From Thalassospira tepidiphila MCCC 1A03514 (GTDB taxonomy: Bacteria; Pseudomonadota; Alphaproteobacteria; Rhodospirillales; Thalassospiraceae), in NCBI RefSeq assembly GCF_001662875.1, contig NZ_JPVZ01000001.1, forward strand, positions 248,001-312,000: DNA of 64,000 nucleotides, written 5' to 3'. The number at the start of each line of letters is the position of its first letter. The first letter of the stretch is position 1. A program made the position numbers and the translations under genes. This document shows, piece after piece, positions 58,889 to 64,000 of the stretch. The notes under the pieces are model-generated. The model was not told the origin of the DNA. It searched no databases and was given only the letters and a program-made list of their open reading frames with translations.

Positions 58889-59002
58889 CCGCCAAAGCAC
58901 GCAGTTGAGGGTTATTCGCCCCCGCGACGACCAAGACCACTTGTAGCTTTTGCAATGTAAAGCGAGGTGACATCAAACCTCACCCGAAATCAAAATCCGG
59001 TT

Positions 59003-59302
59003 TTAATACGACCATCCGCATGGCGTTGAAGAGCGCGCGTTTGCAGGGCTTCCGCGTTCAGGTTGTTTGTGTTCAGGCAGAACCCTAAAGAGCCAGGTTC
59101 GACAGCCCATGCCCGTAATCGGGGAAACTTCGGTCGCCTCGTTCAGAATGTTGGTGCTGAGCAACTGCGACGAAGAGAGAGCCGCACTGACCCAGAACAC
59201 CACAAGCACGCTAAGCACAGCCATGACAACATGCGCCGCAAAGCGTGTCACAACGTTGCAATTGTGCGCCTTGTTGGGTCCTGGATTAAACAAGGGCATC
59301 AC
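59003..59302 (-). CDS. Possible small membrane protein translationally coupled to iolB
   Basis: A 99-codon frame that begins (GTG-ATG) across the iolB stop, giving a 4-base overlap typical of coupled genes. It has one hydrophobic helix (HVVMAVLSVLVVFWVSAAL) followed by a hydrophilic tail with two Cys. I do not recognise it, the tail looks unlike a conserved domain, and it may be a chance frame. The rest of the 58889-59298 gap shows only a weak hairpin GAGGT/ACCTC near 58961-58977. Confidence 0.35.
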   Translation of the reverse strand: MMPLFNPGPNKAHNCNVVTRFAAHVVMAVLSVLVVFWVSAALSSSQLLSTNILNEATEVSPITGMGCRTWLFRVLPEHKQPERGSPANARSSTPCGWSY

Positions 59303-60102
59303 TTGCTATCGCGCTGGAATATCCAGTCATGGTCCGGGTGGTTCTGGAACCGCCATTTGCGCATCGGTCCTGCCATGACATTGAGGTAATACATCTCATA
59401 GCCATAAGGGCTGCCACATGGATGATGCCCTTTGGGCACCAGTACAACATCACCGTCTGACACCGCCATGGTTTCATCTAGTTCGCCATCTTCGGTAAAG
59501 ACCCGCTGGAAACCAAATCCCTGTTTGGGATTGAGGCGATGGTAATAGGTTTCCTCGAGATAGGTCATGTCGGGATAGTTATCCTCGTCATGACGGTGCG
59601 GCGGATAGCTTGACCAGTTACCTTGCGGGGTAAAGACCTCGGTCACCAGAAGACTATCGGCGATGTCTTTTTCCTCCATCGCAATCGGGTGGATATATCG
59701 GGTATTCGCCCCTTTGCCACGCTCTACGAGCTCGATGTCTTCGATTAAGCGTGCAGGGTAATTTCCCTTGCCGGGTGCGGTACAAACCGCAAGCGTGCAT
59801 TCTGTTGTCGCAACAGCTTTCCAGTTGGCCTCATTGGGCGCATAGACACAGGCTGGCGGGATACGCTCAAACACGCTCATGCGTTTGCCGAGCTCACAGA
59901 AATCCTGATCATCGACAGAAATCTTTGCCTTGCCTTCAACCAAGACCAGAATGACCTCGCGATCGCCGGTTGCTTCCCGGGCAGTTTCACCGGGTTTCAG
60001 GTGATACAGCCCAAACCCGACATAACCCCAATTGGCACTATCCGTCGTGATATCGTGGACCTTCCCGGTCGTTCCATTCGGCTTTCTGAGCAGATCAGCC
60101 AT
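59299..60102 (-). CDS. iolB: 5-deoxy-glucuronate isomerase
   Basis: A 267-residue cupin-type isomerase that turns 5-deoxy-D-glucuronate into 2-deoxy-5-keto-D-gluconate. The bicupin pattern is clear: the first half has GYVGFGLYHLKPGETAREAT, and the second half PPHRHDEDNYPDMTYLEETYYHR with the metal-ligand His/Glu, then VLVPKGHHPCGSPYGYEMYYLNVMAG. It starts exactly where iolE stops (1-base overlap). The last recognised gene of the iolC-iolD-iolE-iolB unit. Confidence 0.93.
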   Translation of the reverse strand: MADLLRKPNGTTGKVHDITTDSANWGYVGFGLYHLKPGETAREATGDREVILVLVEGKAKISVDDQDFCELGKRMSVFERIPPACVYAPNEANWKAVATTECTLAVCTAPGKGNYPARLIEDIELVERGKGANTRYIHPIAMEEKDIADSLLVTEVFTPQGNWSSYPPHRHDEDNYPDMTYLEETYYHRLNPKQGFGFQRVFTEDGELDETMAVSDGDVVLVPKGHHPCGSPYGYEMYYLNVMAGPMRKWRFQNHPDHDWIFQRDSK

Positions 60103-61007
60103 CAGGCGTCTCCTTTATCCAGTCCGGTTTTCCGTGCCATGTCGCGCAGCGATTTCAGCCCCAAGGACTGATATTCAAACGGGTTGCGAACGTTCGGGTC
60201 CTGTTCGGCCTCGATCACCAGCCAGCCAGAATATCCATGGTCGGCTGCGATTTTCAGGACCGGCTCAAATGCAACGCCCCCCTCGATATCGCCCGGGACG
60301 GTAAAGACCCCGCGCCGCACACCTTCAAGGAAGCTAAGCCCTTCTTCACGGACCTTTTTGCTAATAGTCGGGCGCACGTTTTTGCAATGGATATGGCCAA
60401 CACGATCCATGTAACGCGCCGCCAGTTCTTCGGGGTCGGCATCTCCGAACCAGGCATGACCGGTATCAAGCAGAAGCTTGGTTTTCGGCCCGGTATTTTT
60501 CATGAAGGCATGAATTTCATCGGCCGTTTCGACAATCGTACCCATGTGATGGTGGTAGACCAGATCAATGCCCTGATCGGCACAATAGGCGGCGATTTTT
60601 TCGACATCCGCACCGAACTTGGCCCAATGGTCTGCATGCAGAACCGGGCTGTTAGTAAGGGCTGCGTTATCATTTCCGTGAATGGCGTTTGACGTTTCAC
60701 ACACAATGCAAACCTTGCATCCCATCGCCTTCAGAAGATCCAGATGCGGTTGAATGGCCTTTTTCTCGTCCTCGACCGAATGGGTCAGAAGATTAAGCGA
60801 ATGCCAACCTGAAATGAATTTAAGGCCATGTGGCGCAAGGGCAGCTTTCAGTGCCGACGGCTCGGTCGGCATCTTGTGACCTTTTTCAATGCCGTCAAAG
60901 CCAATCTTTCCCGCCTCGGACAAACAGGTTTCAAGGCTGATGTCTGCGCCAAGGGTCTGGTCATCATCATTGGACCAGGCGATCGGATTGGTACCGTAAA
61001 GGATCAT
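60102..61007 (-). CDS. iolE: Inosose dehydratase
   Basis: A 301-residue TIM-barrel enzyme of the xylose-isomerase-like superfamily. It begins [12 protein letters not shown] and has metal-site residues around [37 protein letters not shown] and [10 protein letters not shown], ending in VIEAEQDPN. It dehydrates 2-keto-myo-inositol (scyllo-inosose) to the diketone used by IolD. It follows iolD by 4 bases. Confidence 0.93.
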   Translation of the reverse strand: MILYGTNPIAWSNDDDQTLGADISLETCLSEAGKIGFDGIEKGHKMPTEPSALKAALAPHGLKFISGWHSLNLLTHSVEDEKKAIQPHLDLLKAMGCKVCIVCETSNAIHGNDNAALTNSPVLHADHWAKFGADVEKIAAYCADQGIDLVYHHHMGTIVETADEIHAFMKNTGPKTKLLLDTGHAWFGDADPEELAARYMDRVGHIHCKNVRPTISKKVREEGLSFLEGVRRGVFTVPGDIEGGVAFEPVLKIAADHGYSGWLVIEAEQDPNVRNPFEYQSLGLKSLRDMARKTGLDKGDA

Positions 61008-61011
61008 TGTT

Positions 61012-62841
61012 TTAATCTCCCGGGCGCTGCTTTTTCAGCGCGGCTTCGTAATTTTTTCTGGCTTCGTTGACGCTTGGGCGAACCGATACTTCCGGCACGG
61101 CGACATCCCACCAATGACCACCGGCTTCCGTGCTTGGCAACGGATCGGTATCAATCACAACGACGTAGGATCGATCAGCCTCTGTGGCGCGCACCATGGC
61201 GTCTTCAAGCTCGTTGATCGAGGATACCTTTTCGGCAATCGCCCCCATCGCACCGGCATGCGCGGCAAAATCAATTGCCGAGGGCACGACATGACGCGCG
61301 GTATCAAGAAGGTTGTTAAAGCTTTCGCCACCAGTTGCCATCTGCAAACGGTTGATACAGCCAAAGCCCCGGTTATCAAGGATCACGGTGATGATCTTGT
61401 GCCCCAGCATCACACTGGTTGCGAGCTCGGAATTCATCATCATGTAGGATCCATCCCCCACCATAACGACAACATCGCGATCCGGGCAGGCCATCTTGAC
61501 ACCAAGCCCCCCGGCGATCTCGTATCCCATGCACGAGAAACCATACTCAACGTGATAGCCATTGGGTCGGGCTGCTTTCCAAAGCTTGTGAAGTTCGCCA
61601 GGAAGCCCACCGGCTGCACAAACAACAATCGCATTTTCATCTGTGCTGCGCTGAACCGCACCAATGACCTGTGCGTCCGTTGGCAACGCGTTTCCTGTTG
61701 GCGCCGCGGTGACACCCTCAACCGCATCCATCCAGCTTTGCTTGAGTGCCGGGTCCACCGCACCTGCACGATAGTCAGCCAACGCATTTGTGAGCTCCGC
61801 CAACGTGACCTTGGCATCACCAACGACCGAAATCGCGTCATGTTTACGCGCATCATAGGCCGCCACATTGATCGAAAGAATACGACGATCAGGGTTCTTG
61901 AACAGCGACCAGCTGCCCGTTGTGAAATCCTGAAGACGTGTGCCAACCGCAATGATCAGATCGGCGTCCTCGGCAATGGCGTTGGCACTGCTTGCCCCGG
62001 TAACACCGATCGAGCCCATATTGAGATCATCATCCCACGGCAAGGCAGATTTCCCTGCCTGCGTTTCGGCCACCGGGATGTTGTGACGATGGGCAAAATC
62101 ACGCAGATCATCACAGGCTTGAGCATAATGCACGCCACCACCGGCAATGATCAGCGGTTTTTTCACTGATGTGATCGCGCCAATCGCGTCTTCAATCTGT
62201 TGAAGGTCCGCACGGGGACGCAGGTGTTTCCATTTCTTTGGCGCAAAGAAGCTTTCTGGCCAGTCATAGGCTTCTGCCTGCACATCCTGACAAAATCCCA
62301 AGGTCACCGGCCCACAATCAGCCGGATTTGTCAAAACCGCCATTGCGCGCGGCAATGCTGTCAGAAGCTGTTCCGGGCGGGTAATACGATCAAAGTACCG
62401 ACTGACCGGTTTGAAGCAGTCATTGGCCGAAATCGTACCATCCCCGAAATCTTCGATCTGTTGCAAAACCGGGTCCGGTGCACGATTGGCGAATACATCG
62501 CCGGGTATAAAAAGAACCGGCAACCGGTTCACATGCGCCAGTGCCGCGGCCGTCACCATATTGGTCGCACCTGGCCCGATCGACGTTGTCACGGCCATGG
62601 CCCGTTTGCGATTGGATGCCTTGGCATAGGCAATCGCCGCGTGGGCCATGCTTTGTTCATTATGGCCGCGCCATGTCGGAAAACTGTCGCCAGCACCATG
62701 AAGTGCCTCGCCCATTCCGGCGACATTGCCATGACCGAAAATGGCCCAGCAGCCCCCGAAAAAGTCTTCGCCGTCGTGATTGCGCTGTACACTCAGATAC
62801 CGCACCATTGCTTGGGCGGCGGTTAATCGAACGGTTTTCAT
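61012..62841 (-). CDS. iolD: 3D-(3,5/4)-trihydroxycyclohexane-1,2-dione acylhydrolase (decyclising)
   Basis: A 609-residue thiamine-diphosphate enzyme. The catalytic Glu is in [11 protein letters not shown]; the ThDP/Mg motif GDG...N is in [38 protein letters not shown] is typical of the acetolactate-synthase-like superfamily. It opens the ring of trihydroxycyclohexane-dione to 5-deoxyglucuronate. Its ATG overlaps the iolC stop by 4 bases, so translation is probably coupled. Confidence 0.93.
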   Translation of the reverse strand: MKTVRLTAAQAMVRYLSVQRNHDGEDFFGGCWAIFGHGNVAGMGEALHGAGDSFPTWRGHNEQSMAHAAIAYAKASNRKRAMAVTTSIGPGATNMVTAAALAHVNRLPVLFIPGDVFANRAPDPVLQQIEDFGDGTISANDCFKPVSRYFDRITRPEQLLTALPRAMAVLTNPADCGPVTLGFCQDVQAEAYDWPESFFAPKKWKHLRPRADLQQIEDAIGAITSVKKPLIIAGGGVHYAQACDDLRDFAHRHNIPVAETQAGKSALPWDDDLNMGSIGVTGASSANAIAEDADLIIAVGTRLQDFTTGSWSLFKNPDRRILSINVAAYDARKHDAISVVGDAKVTLAELTNALADYRAGAVDPALKQSWMDAVEGVTAAPTGNALPTDAQVIGAVQRSTDENAIVVCAAGGLPGELHKLWKAARPNGYHVEYGFSCMGYEIAGGLGVKMACPDRDVVVMVGDGSYMMMNSELATSVMLGHKIITVILDNRGFGCINRLQMATGGESFNNLLDTARHVVPSAIDFAAHAGAMGAIAEKVSSINELEDAMVRATEADRSYVVVIDTDPLPSTEAGGHWWDVAVPEVSVRPSVNEARKNYEAALKKQRPGD

Positions 62842-64000
62842 GCCGCTCCTCCCGATTTTTTGCGTGCCGCGTCCCAGGTATCACACAGGGCGCGATATTT
62901 TTGGGCCATTGCTGTAACGGCTTGATCATCGGCAATCGTACCTTGCATCCAGTCACGCGCAACATCGATAAAGATCGTGCGCCCGACAGCAAAGCCTTTG
63001 ACCATGTTAAAGCGCGCCGCAACCTCGAAGCTTTCCACAAGCTCTGCTTCTGGCGCATCAAGACCAAGCACGACGATACCCCGGCAATAGGGATCATGTT
63101 TGGCAATCGCATCGCAGGCATTGCGCCATGCCGCATCCGATTTCATCGGTTCAAGCTTCCACCAATCGGGATAGACACCGATTTCATAGAAACGCTTGAT
63201 CACCTTGGCCGTTGTTTCATCATCACAATCGCGAACCTTTGACGGAATAACTTCCAGAAGGAATTCCAAGCCATTGCCGCGCGCTGCATTGGCAAGCCGA
63301 ATGATGGTGGCTTCCTGATCGGCCTTGGTCACATCATCATCATCGGGATGATAGAAGCACAAAACCTTGACCACATGCTCCACCGGCCATTCGGCCAGTT
63401 GCGTGCCAAGATCGGGGCCTATTTCCAGTTCAAGTGGACGCGACCCCGGAAGTTCAACCGGTCGCCCGATCCAAAGCCCAGTGCCCGCCGCCGCATAAAG
63501 GGCATCACGCCCCAGTCGGCGGTCGCACAGGATGCCGTATCCATCCCTGCCGCCCGAAACATTCTGGACCGCGCGCAGGCACAGCTCCTTGAACGGACCA
63601 ATGCGGTCATGCGAAACGCTGAGATCATCGGCAAGGTCTTCAAGCTGCATCCGGTGATCAAATGCAAAAACCCGCATTTCAGGCCAACTGCCGGTACGGT
63701 TGGTTGACCAGTGGATTTGCTCCAACTCTGCATCGTTGCGCAGTTCCGGCGTTTTGATGCCACGATCAAAGAAGAATTGCAGTTCATCCCAACTCGGATA
63801 AGCCGGTGTACAGCCATGGCGTGATACCGCGAATGCACCACAGGCATTGGCGTATTTCAGGGACGTTTCCCAGTCCGCGTCGCTCAGCCAGCCTTTCAAC
63901 AGGCCCGACATAAACCCGTCGCCAGCGCCAAGAACATTAAACACATCAACCGCAAATCCCGGCCCGGAAATGCCGTCATCAAGGCTTTTGCCAATTTTGT
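62838..64000 (-). CDS. iolC: 5-dehydro-2-deoxygluconokinase fused to DUF2090 (partial, runs off the window)
   Basis: The C-terminal portion of a PfkB-kinase/DUF2090 fusion; the frame stays open to base 64000, so the N-terminus is outside. The PfkB catalytic signature NVLGAGDGFMSG appears within about 20 codons of the window edge. After the kinase, about 300 residues form the DUF2090 TIM-barrel-like domain (MRVFAFDHRMQLEDLADD, DRRLGRDALYAAAGTGLWIGRP, VEHVVKVLCFYHPDDDD, GIVVLGLDAPEAEL, GFAVGRTIFIDVARDW). The kinase phosphorylates 2-deoxy-5-keto-gluconate; the DUF2090 part resembles a class I aldolase and may cleave the product, but that is inference. An in-frame GTG at 63944 is internal, not a start. 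Confidence 0.92.
   Translation of the reverse strand, partial: KIGKSLDDGISGPGFAVDVFNVLGAGDGFMSGLLKGWLSDADWETSLKYANACGAFAVSRHGCTPAYPSWDELQFFFDRGIKTPELRNDAELEQIHWSTNRTGSWPEMRVFAFDHRMQLEDLADDLSVSHDRIGPFKELCLRAVQNVSGGRDGYGILCDRRLGRDALYAAAGTGLWIGRPVELPGSRPLELEIGPDLGTQLAEWPVEHVVKVLCFYHPDDDDVTKADQEATIIRLANAARGNGLEFLLEVIPSKVRDCDDETTAKVIKRFYEIGVYPDWWKLEPMKSDAAWRNACDAIAKHDPYCRGIVVLGLDAPEAELVESFEVAARFNMVKGFAVGRTIFIDVARDWMQGTIADDQAVTAMAQKYRALCDTWDAARKKSGGAA

Noticed and set aside
61114-62169. Open frame of 351 codons on the plus strand across iolD
   Set aside because: Antisense shadow of a gene with intact ThDP-enzyme motifs.
63000-63944. A separate 368-codon gene starting at the GTG at 63944
   Set aside because: The frame continues open to the window end and the PfkB signature begins at that point, so this is an internal codon of iolC.

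Overview
The window looks like chromosomal DNA of a free-living, nutritionally versatile marine or soil alphaproteobacterium, most likely a Rhodospirillales member such as Thalassospira. This is inferred from gene content (two-gene MetH, NasT-NasS, GbcAB and SoxBDAG, an IolC-DUF2090 fusion), moderate GC and dense short operons. I saw no tRNA, rRNA, insertion sequence, prophage or CRISPR array.

Layout. 1-5.6 kb: an SDR dehydrogenase facing a large hybrid histidine kinase and its HD-GYP response regulator. 5.6-15.7 kb: housekeeping and transport genes (TSUP permease, PrmA, PcrA/UvrD, a lone WecB, a low-complexity unknown protein, a ClC channel, a Bcr/CflA exporter). 15.7-21.6 kb: a methionine-cycle operon, ArsR-methyltransferase regulator, metF, metH Hcy-binding part, metH remainder, with a near-perfect palindrome inside its promoter. 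21.8-25 kb: MlaA and an MlaC-like protein, then EttA. 25-31 kb: a DUF4212/solute symporter pair with a cNMP-CBS-DUF294 protein, a DEDDh exonuclease and a small membrane protein. 31-33.7 kb: modABC molybdate import. 33.8-48.3 kb: a methylated-amine island that takes glycine betaine to dimethylglycine (gbcAB), to sarcosine (dgcA-like) and to glycine (soxBDAG), with GbdR/SouR-like, LysR and TetR regulators and neighbouring DUF1989 and D-2-hydroxyacid dehydrogenase genes. 48.4-58.9 kb: a nitrate-assimilation locus, nasT-nasS and narK on one strand and nirB-nirD-nasA-cysG on the other. 59-64 kb: iolC-iolD-iolE-iolB for myo-inositol catabolism, iolC running off the window.

The most informative regulatory structure is the nirB leader. 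A sigma-54-like promoter is followed by two small hairpins with six-base loops carrying A at position 1 and G at position 4. These overlap a long intrinsic terminator just before nirB. That is the architecture expected for an ANTAR (NasT) antitermination target, and nasT-nasS lies about 2 kb away. The narK gene across the divergent region has its own GG-N10-GC sigma-54 site. NasA needs molybdenum cofactor and NirB needs siroheme, so modABC and the cysG gene fit the same physiology. The cysG product carries only a stub of the uroporphyrinogen methyltransferase domain.

Starts were moved inward wherever a ribosome-binding site, a signal peptide or family length favoured it. All functional assignments rest on motifs and context read by eye; no database search was run.
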